Below are positions 8,649 through 16,885 of a stretch of DNA of 64,000 nt, piece after piece. The stretch spans positions 1-64,000 of the forward strand of contig CAIVPR010000171.1 in NCBI GenBank assembly GCA_903907865.1. Direction: 5' to 3'. Made by a program: the position numbers and the translations under genes. Each line of letters begins with the position of its first letter. Positions within the stretch are counted from its first letter, which is position 1. This stretch comes from an uncultured Acidobacteriia bacterium. GTDB lineage: Bacteria; Acidobacteriota; Terriglobia; Bryobacterales; Bryobacteraceae. The notes below the pieces were generated by a model, which did not search any database, was not told the origin of the DNA, and worked only from the letters and a program-made list of their open reading frames with translations.

Positions 8649-9269
8649 CTAGCGCTTGCGGCGAAAGCCGACGGCCGCGGCGAGCGCGCCCGCCATGAGT
8701 GCCATCGACGAAGGCTCGGGTGCAGCCGCGACTTCGGTAGCGGTGAAGGATCCGCTGCCGCTGGCACCGTTGATTATCAACGTCCCCAGAGTGGTCGAGT
8801 AGCCAGCGGCGTGGCTGGCGAAACTATTTGTTCCCGTCAAGGACGTGGCCGTCGACAGGTCATAGGACGTATCCGAGATGCCGAGGTATGGAATTGCGTC
8901 CCGCAAGGTCACATCGAGGAAGCCGACAGCATTTGTGGCGCCCTGGTGGAGGGCAAATACCCCAAAGGAATCGCTGCCGTTGAACGTGCCCGCCCCAATG
9001 CCCGCTATGTCGAATGTTACAGTCCCCGCCAACTCGTACAAAAGGGACGGAACGACCGCAGTGATGTTGGCCGTGTCCCCCGAGGTCTGAAACGTCACTG
9101 TGGCGTTGGTGAACGGGGTGCCGTCAACGGTGCCGGAAAGGGTCGAAACCTCGGTGTAGTGCAAGGTTGCGGCCTGAGACGATTGGGCACCGGCGAAAAG
9201 GAGCGCGGAACACGCGGCGGCAAGAGCAAATGCCCGGGCGGATTTAACTGTTTGTTTGAGGAGACTCAT
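8649..9269 (-). CDS. PEP-CTERM sorting-domain protein (intact copy B)
   Basis: A 206-residue exported protein. The Sec signal is MSLLKQTVKSARAFALAAAC followed by SALLFAGAQSSQA. The mature part is a Thr/Ser/Gly-rich beta protein (LHYTEVSTLSGTVDGTPF ... FDIAGIGAGTFNGSDSFGVF). The C-terminus is a classic PEP-CTERM: APEPSS, a hydrophobic helix MALMAGALAAAVGF and basic RRKR, which an exosortase would recognise. The start at 9269 follows CTCAAAC without a strong ribosome site; longer starts would precede the signal peptide and were rejected. It is the intact member of the tandem duplication. Function is unknown; surface or exopolysaccharide association is inferred from the family. No exosortase gene is seen in this window. 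Confidence 0.85.
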   Translation of the reverse strand: MSLLKQTVKSARAFALAAACSALLFAGAQSSQAATLHYTEVSTLSGTVDGTPFTNATVTFQTSGDTANITAVVPSLLYELAGTVTFDIAGIGAGTFNGSDSFGVFALHQGATNAVGFLDVTLRDAIPYLGISDTSYDLSTATSLTGTNSFASHAAGYSTTLGTLIINGASGSGSFTATEVAAAPEPSSMALMAGALAAAVGFRRKR

Positions 9270-9366
9270 GGCTCCTAATTCTAACTTACGTCCCTGTGGT
9301 TGTGCAACAAGATTTTGGCGGCGGGGGGCAACCCGCACGAGGATAGCGGATACTGCAATTAGGAAG

Positions 9367-10335
9367 ATGAAACCTCCGCTTTCCGCACTGTCCCTACTAC
9401 TGGCCGCCCTCGCCACCGCCGCCACCGCGTCCGCCAAACCTGAGATCGTCGTTGTCCTCAACTCCGGCGACGGCACCATCAGCCTCCTCGACAAAGGCAA
9501 CTACCGCGAAATCAAGCGCTTCCCGGTGGGCAAGGAGCCGCACCATCTGATGATCTCGCCCGATGGCAAGGATCTCTATGTCGCCAACTCCGTCTCCAAC
9601 GAGTTGGTGATCCTCGACCCCGACACCGGCGAGATCCGCCGCCGGGTGCCGAAGATCTCCGACCCCTACCAGCTCGGCTTCAGCCCCGACCGCAAGTGGT
9701 TCGTGACGGCGTCGCTGCGCCTCGACCGCGTCGATATCTACAAGGCCGACGGCTTCCAACTCGTCAAGCGCCTGCCGATGCCCAAGATGCCGAGCCACTT
9801 GGCGTTCACCGCCGATAGCTCCATCGTATTTGTGAGCCTCCAGGACACGAACGAGATCGCCGCCGTCGATCTCGCCAAGCAGGAAGTGATGTGGAAGATG
9901 CCGTCGGGCAAGACCCCGGCCGGTCTCTACCTGACGCCGGACCAGAAATACCTCCTCGTGGGCGTCATGGGGGAGGACTACATCAATGTCATCGACTGGC
10001 GCGCCAAGAAGAGCGTCATGAAGATCCACGCCGGCAAGGGCTGCCACCAGTTCCTGCCCATGGGCGACAAGGTTCACGTCTTCGTTTCAAGCCGGATCGA
10101 CAGCCAGATCGACAAGCTGAATTTCAAGACCATGAAGATCGAGGCAACTTATAAGGTCCCCGGTGGCCCGGACTGCATGCAGATGACGGCGGACGGCACC
10201 GAGCTTTGGACGACGTCCCGGTTCATCAGCAAGGTCAGCGTGGTGGACCTGGCGACAGGCAAATTGAAAAAGGTGATCCGGGTGGGGTATTCGCCGCACG
10301 GGGTGTACTTCCGGAACCACGCGGAGACCAATTGA
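9367..10335 (+). CDS. YncE/YVTN-type secreted beta-propeller
   Basis: A 322-residue protein. Signal peptide MKPPLSALSLLLAALATAAT plus ASA. The mature protein contains repeated propeller blades: VLNSGDGTISLLDKGNYREI, HHLMISPDGKDLYVANSVSN, ELVILDPDTGEI, LGFSPDRKWF, LTPDQKYLLVGVMGEDYINV and TADGTELWTT. These are the YVTN/YncE or lactonase-like repeats of a 7-bladed fold. The start at 9367 is chosen for the signal peptide, with AGGA just upstream; earlier in-frame codons overlap the leader of the PEP-CTERM gene on the other strand. It is followed after 2 bases by the polysaccharide deacetylase, implying one transcript. Substrate unknown. Confidence 0.8.
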   Translation: MKPPLSALSLLLAALATAATASAKPEIVVVLNSGDGTISLLDKGNYREIKRFPVGKEPHHLMISPDGKDLYVANSVSNELVILDPDTGEIRRRVPKISDPYQLGFSPDRKWFVTASLRLDRVDIYKADGFQLVKRLPMPKMPSHLAFTADSSIVFVSLQDTNEIAAVDLAKQEVMWKMPSGKTPAGLYLTPDQKYLLVGVMGEDYINVIDWRAKKSVMKIHAGKGCHQFLPMGDKVHVFVSSRIDSQIDKLNFKTMKIEATYKVPGGPDCMQMTADGTELWTTSRFISKVSVVDLATGKLKKVIRVGYSPHGVYFRNHAETN

Positions 10336-10337
10336 GC

Positions 10338-11072
10338 ATGCGGGCCTTGCTTGCGCTCGCACTGGCAGGGAACCTTGCCGCGCAGTGTTCCGGCACCCTG
10401 TACCTGACCATCGATACGGGGTCGATGTCACAGGCGAAGGTGATCGCCGACGCGTTGCGGAAGCACAAGGTGAAGGCCACGTTCTTCCTCGCCAACGAGA
10501 AGACGATCCGGGGGGACTGGACCCTCGACGACGCTTGGGCGCCTTATTGGAAGGCGCTGGCGGAGGAAGGCCACGCGTTCGGCACCCATACTTGGCACCA
10601 CGGAGTGTTCCGGTCCGATGTAGGAGACCGGGTGCGGTATGTATTGGACGGCAAGCCGGAACTGCTGGACCAAGCTGCCGTCTGCCGCGAACTCAAGCGG
10701 GTGGATGAGCGCTTTCAGCAGATCGCGGGGCGTCCCTTGGACCACTTCTGGCGCGCGCCGGGCGGCCACACGACGGAAAACGTTGTCAAGATGGCGAAGT
10801 CGTGCGGTTACCAGCATGTTGGCTGGAGTCCCGCGGGGCTGTTGGGGGACGAACTGCCCAGCGCCACGTATCCGAACTCGCTGCTGGTGGAACGGGCCGA
10901 GAAGAACCTGAAGGACGGCGATGTCCTGTTGATGCACACCGGCATCCGGTCCCGCAAAGAGCCGTTCGCGCCCGCGCTCGATGAATTGCTGACCCGGCTG
11001 CAACGCAAGGGCTTCTGCTTCGCCACCATGACACCCGAGGCGGCCGCGAAGGCGCCGAAGGGCTCCTATTGA
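10338..11072 (+). CDS. Secreted polysaccharide deacetylase (CE4-like), altered motif 1
   Basis: A 244-residue protein with a short signal (MRALLALALAGNLAAQC). It has a CE4/NodB-type fold: motif 1 at residues 24-29 is TIDTGS, where the family has TFDDGP; motif 2 is H84-T-W-H-H88 (HxxxH metal ligands); motif 3 is RAPGGHT. GDVLLMHTG near the C-terminus supplies the distal His. The first Asp (catalytic base) is kept, but the second Asp, a metal ligand, is Thr. The enzyme may still act, with altered metal binding, or may be a specialised subfamily. Family members deacetylate GlcNAc polymers such as peptidoglycan or chitin. It is 2 bases after the propeller gene, so coupled. Confidence 0.8.
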   Translation: MRALLALALAGNLAAQCSGTLYLTIDTGSMSQAKVIADALRKHKVKATFFLANEKTIRGDWTLDDAWAPYWKALAEEGHAFGTHTWHHGVFRSDVGDRVRYVLDGKPELLDQAAVCRELKRVDERFQQIAGRPLDHFWRAPGGHTTENVVKMAKSCGYQHVGWSPAGLLGDELPSATYPNSLLVERAEKNLKDGDVLLMHTGIRSRKEPFAPALDELLTRLQRKGFCFATMTPEAAAKAPKGSY

Positions 11073-11094
11073 TCGCCCACTACAATGGGAGTAG

Positions 11095-12054
11095 ATGTTC
11101 GATTGGTTTGACACGCTCTTCGACCTAGTCCAGACCCGGATCTTCGAGACTGTGGTTCAACCGATTGCCTACAGCCTCGGGCTGATGGCCTACTCCGAGA
11201 TGGCCTACGACGGCGTGGCTTGGTTCCTGTACGGGATGCTGCAGATCTTGCTGGCGCTGGTGGTGATCCGTCCGCTCGAATCCCTCTGGCCCGCCGAAAA
11301 CTGGCCCGACCGGCGCGGCACGAGGCTCGACATTGTTTACACCCTGCTGGCGCGTTCCGGGTTGCTTCCCTTGGTGTTTTTCGTCATGCTGCGGCCCTTG
11401 ACCGGTGCCCTCGACGGCTGGCTGCGCCTGCATGGCCTGATTCTGCCGAACTTGGAGGACCTGATCCCTGGACTTTCGGAGTGGCCGCTCATCTCGTTCC
11501 TGATCTATTTGGTTGTGATCGACGCCGCCGACTATGTCCGCCACCGCCTGCAGCACAGGCTCCAGTGGTGGTGGGAACTGCATGCCCTGCACCATTCGCA
11601 GCGCATGATGAGCCTCTGGACCGACGATCGGAACAATCTGCTCGACGGGGCGATCTCTTGGTTCTGGTTCGCGATGGTGTCGCTTTTGATTGGTGTGCCG
11701 CCGGGACAGTTCGTGCTGCTGGTGAGCGCCGGACGGATCATCGAGAGCCTGGCCCACGCCAATGTGCGGATGAGCTTTGGGTGGGTCGGGGAGCGGTTGA
11801 TCGTCAGCCCGCACTTCCACCGGTTGCACCACGCCATCGGCACGGGCCACGAGGGGCGCTATTTCGGCTGTAATTTCGGGACGCTCTTCCCGTGGTGGGA
11901 CATGCTCGGCGGAACCGCGAACTTCGAGCCCGGCTTCCCGCCGACCGGCATCCGCGACCAGTTGACGGGAGTCAACTACGGCGAGACGTTCCTAGACCAA
12001 CAATGGCTGGGGCTTCGACGCAGCTTTCGGGCGATTCTGGGCCGCAAGGCCTAG
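11095..12054 (+). CDS. Sterol desaturase / fatty-acid hydroxylase superfamily membrane protein
   Basis: A 319-residue integral membrane protein with hydrophobic segments at about residues 45-62, 82-101 and 130-146, and later near 190-205. Histidine boxes of the di-iron fatty-acid hydroxylase superfamily are visible: HRLQH at 150-154, HALHH at 163-167 and HFHRLHH at about 241-247. These enzymes hydroxylate or desaturate sterols, carotenoids or alkyl lipids at the membrane; the substrate here is unknown. AATGGGAGTAG precedes the ATG. It is convergent with the next gene; both end on the same CTAG at 12051-12054. Confidence 0.85.
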   Translation: MFDWFDTLFDLVQTRIFETVVQPIAYSLGLMAYSEMAYDGVAWFLYGMLQILLALVVIRPLESLWPAENWPDRRGTRLDIVYTLLARSGLLPLVFFVMLRPLTGALDGWLRLHGLILPNLEDLIPGLSEWPLISFLIYLVVIDAADYVRHRLQHRLQWWWELHALHHSQRMMSLWTDDRNNLLDGAISWFWFAMVSLLIGVPPGQFVLLVSAGRIIESLAHANVRMSFGWVGERLIVSPHFHRLHHAIGTGHEGRYFGCNFGTLFPWWDMLGGTANFEPGFPPTGIRDQLTGVNYGETFLDQQWLGLRRSFRAILGRKA

Positions 12055-13067
12055 GGCATTTTCAAGACCAACTTGGCGATGCGGCCCTTCTGGCCGACTG
12101 CCCAGACCGCTCCGTCCGGAGCCACGGACAATGCGTTGTACGACCCGGCGTCGAAGTTCTTCCAATCGCTGCCGTCAGCGGAAACATCGGAACCCGACGG
12201 GCCCGTTGCGATCCACAGTTTGGCGTCCGGCAGATAGGCCACCGACGAACGGTAGCCCGCCGGCGGCTGGCCTTTCGGCGCGGTCCACGTAGTTCCGCCG
12301 TCGTCGGTAACCGCAATATTGCCTGTCCGCTCGGTCGCCTTGGTGTATTCCCCGCCGACTGCGACCCCGTGGGCCGGGTCCGCGAACGCGATGGAGAAGA
12401 TTCCCGCGCTCGGCCCGTCCTTGCGGATCGGCGTCTCCACCGGGGCCCAGGCCTTGCCGCCGTCGCTGGAATGATAGACGCGTCCGGCACCCGCGCCGCC
12501 GGTGGCGATCCACACGTTCCAGCCACCGACGACGATGTTGGAGTTGCTGGCCGCGAATGCCCCCTCGCCAGCCACGGCCTCGGGCATCTCGACGCGGATC
12601 CAGTCGGCCCCGCCATTGCCCGTGCGGAACACAGTCAAATGGCCGTCGACCGGATCGCCGAGCAGGAACCCAAGATTCCGGTCCGGGAAGTTGATGGCGT
12701 CGAAGAACCCCTTGGCGTCGGGATTGGTGAACAGCAGTTTCCACGTCTCGCCCGCGTCTGAGGTGCTGTAGATCTTGGATTTGTCTCCGGGGCCTGCGCT
12801 CATGAGGATGGCGCTCTTGTCGTCGAAGCCGCGGATACCGCGGAAGTCCAACGCCTCGGCACCGGGCACGACGCCTGTTTTCCAAGTGGATCCGCCATCG
12901 GTGGAGAGCAACCAAGTGCCGCCGGAGCCGCTAGCCCAAACGACGCCGTCGCCGACCGCGCTGACGCCACGCATCGCGACGGTCACGCCGCTGGTTTGGG
13001 GCGACCAGGATTGGGCGAAACAGAGAGGGGCCAAGGCGAGGGCAAGGATCGAGCGCAACGTGAGCAT
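12051..13067 (-). CDS. Ycf48-like/BNR beta-propeller exported protein
   Basis: A 338-residue protein with signal peptide MLTLRSILALALAPLCFAQ. The remainder is a sialidase-like propeller with BNR/Asp-box-type repeats: TDGGSTWKTG, SDAGETWKLL, TGNGGADWIR, SSDGGKAWAP and DDGGTTWTAP. This pattern is shared with photosystem II assembly factor Ycf48-like proteins, common in non-photosynthetic bacteria with unknown role. The start at 13067 is chosen for the signal peptide; an ATG at 13097 would add ten residues and cannot be excluded. It is followed by no gene on its own strand; upstream, the DinB-like gene lies 26 bases away, so co-transcription is likely. Confidence 0.8.
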   Translation of the reverse strand: MLTLRSILALALAPLCFAQSWSPQTSGVTVAMRGVSAVGDGVVWASGSGGTWLLSTDGGSTWKTGVVPGAEALDFRGIRGFDDKSAILMSAGPGDKSKIYSTSDAGETWKLLFTNPDAKGFFDAINFPDRNLGFLLGDPVDGHLTVFRTGNGGADWIRVEMPEAVAGEGAFAASNSNIVVGGWNVWIATGGAGAGRVYHSSDGGKAWAPVETPIRKDGPSAGIFSIAFADPAHGVAVGGEYTKATERTGNIAVTDDGGTTWTAPKGQPPAGYRSSVAYLPDAKLWIATGPSGSDVSADGSDWKNFDAGSYNALSVAPDGAVWAVGQKGRIAKLVLKMP

Positions 13068-13093
13068 CGCTGTCAGGCTAGCACAAGGTTTTC

Positions 13094-13690
13094 TCATCGG
13101 CTTGCCGGGAATTCCGAGGAATGCTTGATCTCCCGAATCTGGAGGATGTGCCGCTGGGAATGGGCCGAAACCATGAGCAGCCACTGGTAGGCGTCCCGGT
13201 TCCAGTCGGTGACCATGTGGTGGCGCAGGTCGTCGTGGGTGGTGCGGACGTACTCCTTCATGGTTGCCCGGATAGCGCGGAACTCGGCCAACGCCGGTCC
13301 AGCCCCGGTGAAGCGCGATTTGGGTACCTCGGACTCGACGGTCTTGTCGCGGTTGGTCCGGTCGATTCCGTACCACATGCGGTCGATGTCCGAAGATGGC
13401 GACCCTTTCTTGGACGGCGGCTCCGACATGGTGCGCTGGAACATCTTCCAGTACTCGGTTTCAGCCAGGATGAGGTGCTCGACGCAATCCAGCGCATTCC
13501 AAGCGGTCGGCGACGGGCGGAACTTGAGTTGCTCGGGAGACAGGTGTTCCACCTCGTCGGCAATCCAGCTTTCCGTCATCTCCATATGCGCCAGGAGCCG
13601 TTGTCGCTCCAAATCCGTCAGCCCGGCGGCGCAGGCGGGAGCCGCGAAAAGTGCGACGAGGACGAAAACGAGGTAGGATCGCAAGTTCAT
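13094..13690 (-). CDS. Exported DinB-like four-helix metalloprotein
   Basis: A 198-residue protein with a Sec signal (MNLRSYLVFVLVALFAAPAC, then AAG), unusual because most DinB-fold proteins are cytoplasmic. The DinB/YfiT-like domain has its three candidate metal histidines: H in DCVEHLILAE, and H-x3-H in SAHSQRHILQIREI. Family members bind nickel, zinc or iron, and some are thiol-dependent transferases; the role here is unknown. Start codons at 13690 and 13696 are both possible; neither has a clear ribosome site. It precedes the Ycf48-like gene on the same strand by 26 bases. Confidence 0.75.
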   Translation of the reverse strand: MNLRSYLVFVLVALFAAPACAAGLTDLERQRLLAHMEMTESWIADEVEHLSPEQLKFRPSPTAWNALDCVEHLILAETEYWKMFQRTMSEPPSKKGSPSSDIDRMWYGIDRTNRDKTVESEVPKSRFTGAGPALAEFRAIRATMKEYVRTTHDDLRHHMVTDWNRDAYQWLLMVSAHSQRHILQIREIKHSSEFPASR

Positions 13691-13739
13691 TTCCATTGGA
13701 CGCGGGTATGCTCGATTTGGACAGCAATGCTGCGGGGAT

Positions 13740-14930
13740 TCATTCACCGGGAGTGGCGGACGTGGTGGTGCCTGAGACCATGAGCGAGGCCAGTTCGCGC
13801 AATCCGATGACCTCCACATCGGGAGAGATGCGGTAGCGCTCGGTTCCAGAGTTGACTAGAAAGGAGCGGGTCGGCTGCAGATCCTTGATCGCCTCGTGGA
13901 AACCACGGCGGGGCTTGGCCGACAGGCCGAGTTTTGCCTCCACGGCCCACAATCCTTTGCCCGGTATATCGAGCAACAAGTCGATCTCAGCCCCGGCACT
14001 GGTTCGGTAGAACGTAGCGACAGCGTGCGGCGGTGCCGTCGCAATCAGGTTTTGGATGGCGAACCCCTCCCAGCTTGCGCCGACCACCGGGTGCCCCAAC
14101 AATGACTCCAAGTCGGCGATTCCCAGCAGCGCGTGCATGATCCCGCTATCGCGAACGAATACCTTCGGTGCCTTGACCAATCGTTTGCCCACGTTCGCAT
14201 GGAACGGAGTCAATCGTCGGACCAGCATCAGATCGACCATCAGGTCCAGGTATCGGCCGACGGTTTTGCCGTCCAACGCCAGGCTGCGGCCTAGCTCTGC
14301 AGCATTGAAAAGGCCGCCATGGTTGTGGGCCAGCATGGTCCAAAACCTTGCCAGCGTGGTGGATGGGATGCGCGGGACCATCTGCGGGATGTCGCGCTCC
14401 AAGTACGTGCGGATGAAGTTGGCGCGCCAATCCAAGCTGCGGGCATCGTTGGCTGCTAGGAAGCTGTCCGGGAATCCCCCCCGAAGCCAGAGTGTGCGCT
14501 GGTCCGCGGGTTCGACCTCCAGCACGTCCAGCGGGGATAGTTCGAGGTATGCGATGCGGCCCGCAAGCGTTTCGGACTGTCTGAGTAGCTCCGCGGACGC
14601 CGAACCCAGCAACAAGAACCGGCCTGAGCGCTTTCCACGTTTTCGGCCTTGGTCGATCAATCCGCGCAGGACTTGGAAGAGCTCCGGAGCCCGCTGAACT
14701 TCGTCCAAGATGACGAGCCGGTCCTCGTGGGTGGAGAGATAAAACTCGGAATCGGCAAGCTTTTCGCGGTCGCGCGGGGACTCCAGATCGATGTAGATAC
14801 TGTCGCGGGACTGGGCGAGTTGGTCGGCCAAGGTAGTCTTGCCCACTTGCCGTGCGCCGAGCAGGGCGACCGCAGGCGCGTAGGCGAGGGAATCCACCAG
14901 ATCCGTCATCATTCTGCGAGCCAGCATCAT
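13740..14930 (-). CDS. AAA ATPase with C-terminal DUF4143 (archaeal-ATPase-like)
   Basis: A 396-residue protein. Walker A is GARQVGKTT at 25-33; Walker B is LVILDEVQRAPELF at about 72-85; RFLLLGSAS marks sensor 1. The C-terminal half carries the DUF4143 domain, with helical RYLDLMVDLMLVRRL and the nuclease-like core AEIDLLLDIPGKGLWAVEAK (E-D...E-x-K, a PD-(D/E)xK-like arrangement). These proteins are frequent, often mobile accessory genes of unclear function, sometimes listed with toxin-antitoxin or defence loci. No partner gene lies next to it. It is divergent from the PEP-CTERM gene at 15042. Confidence 0.85.
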   Translation of the reverse strand: MMLARRMMTDLVDSLAYAPAVALLGARQVGKTTLADQLAQSRDSIYIDLESPRDREKLADSEFYLSTHEDRLVILDEVQRAPELFQVLRGLIDQGRKRGKRSGRFLLLGSASAELLRQSETLAGRIAYLELSPLDVLEVEPADQRTLWLRGGFPDSFLAANDARSLDWRANFIRTYLERDIPQMVPRIPSTTLARFWTMLAHNHGGLFNAAELGRSLALDGKTVGRYLDLMVDLMLVRRLTPFHANVGKRLVKAPKVFVRDSGIMHALLGIADLESLLGHPVVGASWEGFAIQNLIATAPPHAVATFYRTSAGAEIDLLLDIPGKGLWAVEAKLGLSAKPRRGFHEAIKDLQPTRSFLVNSGTERYRISPDVEVIGLRELASLMVSGTTTSATPGE

Positions 14931-15041
14931 TGCAATTATGGCACGAGAGTCCAGATTTGCAAGGTTGTTGGTTTTCGCCCGCCGCGTGTCCGGTTTTGCT
15001 CGTTCCCTGCGCTAATCAACAAAGAGGAACTTCAACCAAAC

Positions 15042-15740
15042 ATGAAGAAGACAACCAACATCGCGTTTTGCGCACTCGCGGCCCTCTGCCTCGGCGGCAA
15101 CGCCTACGCAGGCAGCTGGAGCGCGAGGGGCGACTTCTCGCTCGCTGCAAACCCGAACGGGGTCTGGAGTTACGGCTCCGAATTGACCCTTGACGCCTTC
15201 TCCGCCTACAGCACGACATCGCGCGACGGCGGCTGCGGCAACTCCAAAGTTTCGGCCTGGTCCTACGATGTCAATCTACCATTCGTGATGGCCAACAACA
15301 GCGGCACGGATCAAATTTGCGCGGGGTACATCACCATCCCGATCGACGTCCTGCACATGCATCCGGGCGGGGATGGCAGCTACAGCGTCACCCGATGGAC
15401 GGCACCCGAGTCTGGCATTTTCGAGATCACCGGCTTCTTCGAAGGCTTGAACGCCCGGTTTCCGACTACGACGGACGACCACCTCGTCCAGAACGGCACG
15501 GCAATCTTCGATGTCAATATCCACAGTGCCAACATCCCGACCAGCTTCGACGTCGTTGTGACGATGAACGCGGGCGATACCCTTGACTTCGCCGTCGGGC
15601 CGGGCGATAACGGCTATACCGGAGACAGCACCGGACTCTCCGCCACGATCACCACTGCGGGAGCGGCTCCGGAGCCCGGTACGATGTGGCTGGTTCTTGG
15701 CGTGGTTGGGTTCATAGGGCCCCGCGTTTTGCGGAAGTAG
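15042..15740 (+). CDS. PEP-CTERM sorting-domain protein
   Basis: A 232-residue protein. Signal peptide MKKTTNIAFCALAALCLGGNAYAG. The mature region is Gly/Thr/Asp-rich with predicted beta structure (GSWSARGDFSLAANPNGVW ... FEITGFFEGLNARF ... FDVVVTMNAGDTLDFAVGPG), resembling carbohydrate-binding-like jelly-roll domains. The C-terminus AAPEPGTMWLVLGVVGFIGP plus RVLRK is a PEP-CTERM signal. AGAGGAAC lies about 12 bases before the ATG, which supports the start at 15042 over longer in-frame starts. It ends 13 bases before the methyltransferase gene; co-transcription is possible. Confidence 0.85.
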   Translation: MKKTTNIAFCALAALCLGGNAYAGSWSARGDFSLAANPNGVWSYGSELTLDAFSAYSTTSRDGGCGNSKVSAWSYDVNLPFVMANNSGTDQICAGYITIPIDVLHMHPGGDGSYSVTRWTAPESGIFEITGFFEGLNARFPTTTDDHLVQNGTAIFDVNIHSANIPTSFDVVVTMNAGDTLDFAVGPGDNGYTGDSTGLSATITTAGAAPEPGTMWLVLGVVGFIGPRVLRK

Positions 15741-15753
15741 GTACAATGTCCCC

Positions 15754-16761
15754 ATGACCGGTCCATCCCCCATGCTCGTTTTCGAAACTCTGATGGCGTA
15801 CCAGCGCACCAACGCGCTCCGCGCCGGGATCGAACTCAAGGTTTTCAGCGCAATCGCGGGCGGGTCCCGCTCCGTTGAGGCCTTGGCGGCGGCCTGCGGC
15901 GCGGCACCCAAAGGCATCCGCGTGCTTTGCGATTACTTGACCATCGCCGGCTTCCTGACCAAGGACGATTCCGGCTACGGGCTCACCCCGGACTCCCGGA
16001 TCTTCCTCGTCGAAAGCTCCCCCGCCTACATGGGCGGCATGACATCCTTCCTTTTCCACCCGTTCATGGCCGACGGGATGGCCAATGTGACGGGCGCGGT
16101 CCGAAAGGGCGGCACCACGCTCCCCGCCGAGGGCTCCGTCAGCGACGACAATCCCGTTTGGGTCGATTTTGCCAAAGGGATGGCCCCATTCGCCATGCCT
16201 GCCGCCATGTTGATGGCGCAGTTGACGGCAACCACCGAGCCGCTCAAGGTTCTCGATATCGCCGCCGGACACGGCATGTATGGCATCATGATCGCCAAAC
16301 ACAGTCCCGCCGCCGAGATCCATGCTCTCGACTGGTCCAATGTCCTCGCCGTGGCGCACGAAAACGCGCGGCACCTGGGTGTGGCCGACCGGTGGCAGGC
16401 CATCAACGGCAGCGCGTTCTTCGCCGACTACGGCACCGGTTACGACTTGGTACTGGTCACGGCCTTCATCCACCACTTCGACATCCCGACCAACGTGGCC
16501 CTGCTGCAAAAGGTGCGGACGGCCCTGAAGCCTGGCGGCAAGGTGATCATCGCGGAAATGGCCGTCAACGACGACCGAATCACGCCCCCGATGGCCGGCA
16601 TGTTCGCCATGACCATGTTGACCACGACGCCACACGGCGATGCCTTCTCGCGCAACGAAATCGAATCGATGTGTGCGCAAGCAGGTTTCGGCGAAGTGGT
16701 CCACCACGACGTGCCTCCATCGCCGACGACGGTCACCATCGCCGTGAACCCGGCGGTCTGA
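15754..16761 (+). CDS. SAM-dependent O-methyltransferase-like protein
   Basis: A 335-residue protein with the two-domain plan of small-molecule O-methyltransferases. An N-terminal winged-helix dimerisation domain (LKVFSAIAGGSRSVEALAAA ... GIRVLCDYLTIAGFLTKD) is followed by a Rossmann methyltransferase domain with motif I VLDIAAGHGMYGI, an acidic HALDWSNV at the end of strand 2, VLVTAFIHHFD and LKPGGKVIIAEMAVND. The acceptor cannot be read from sequence; hydroxyneurosporene/acetylserotonin-type enzymes share this plan. It lies between a PEP-CTERM gene and a lipoprotein peptidase gene. Confidence 0.85.
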   Translation: MTGPSPMLVFETLMAYQRTNALRAGIELKVFSAIAGGSRSVEALAAACGAAPKGIRVLCDYLTIAGFLTKDDSGYGLTPDSRIFLVESSPAYMGGMTSFLFHPFMADGMANVTGAVRKGGTTLPAEGSVSDDNPVWVDFAKGMAPFAMPAAMLMAQLTATTEPLKVLDIAAGHGMYGIMIAKHSPAAEIHALDWSNVLAVAHENARHLGVADRWQAINGSAFFADYGTGYDLVLVTAFIHHFDIPTNVALLQKVRTALKPGGKVIIAEMAVNDDRITPPMAGMFAMTMLTTTPHGDAFSRNEIESMCAQAGFGEVVHHDVPPSPTTVTIAVNPAV

Positions 16762-16885
16762 TCCAATTCCAGGATAGGGCCGACACCGGGCCCTTGAGGA
16801 TTCACACATGGAAAGCGGTGTGCGCGCTGCCCGTTGGGATGTGGCTGGCGGGCAATCCTTTCACGGAACCTGCTACACTGCGGGA

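Larger units (their letters stand above)
7721..9320. repeat. Tandem duplication of a PEP-CTERM gene with its leader and terminator
   Basis: Two units of about 783 and 807 bp (7721-8503 and 8504-9310) carry the same terminator, coding sequence and 5' leader with small differences. The 10-mer GATTTTGGCG is present at 7721, 8504 and 9311, that is at each unit boundary, which suggests duplication by recombination at a short direct repeat. The second copy is intact; the first has an in-frame stop. Confidence 0.8.

Noticed and set aside
15754-15760. Methyltransferase as phage or restriction DNA methylase
   Set aside because: It has the small-molecule O-methyltransferase plan with a dimerisation domain and no DPPY-type catalytic motif.
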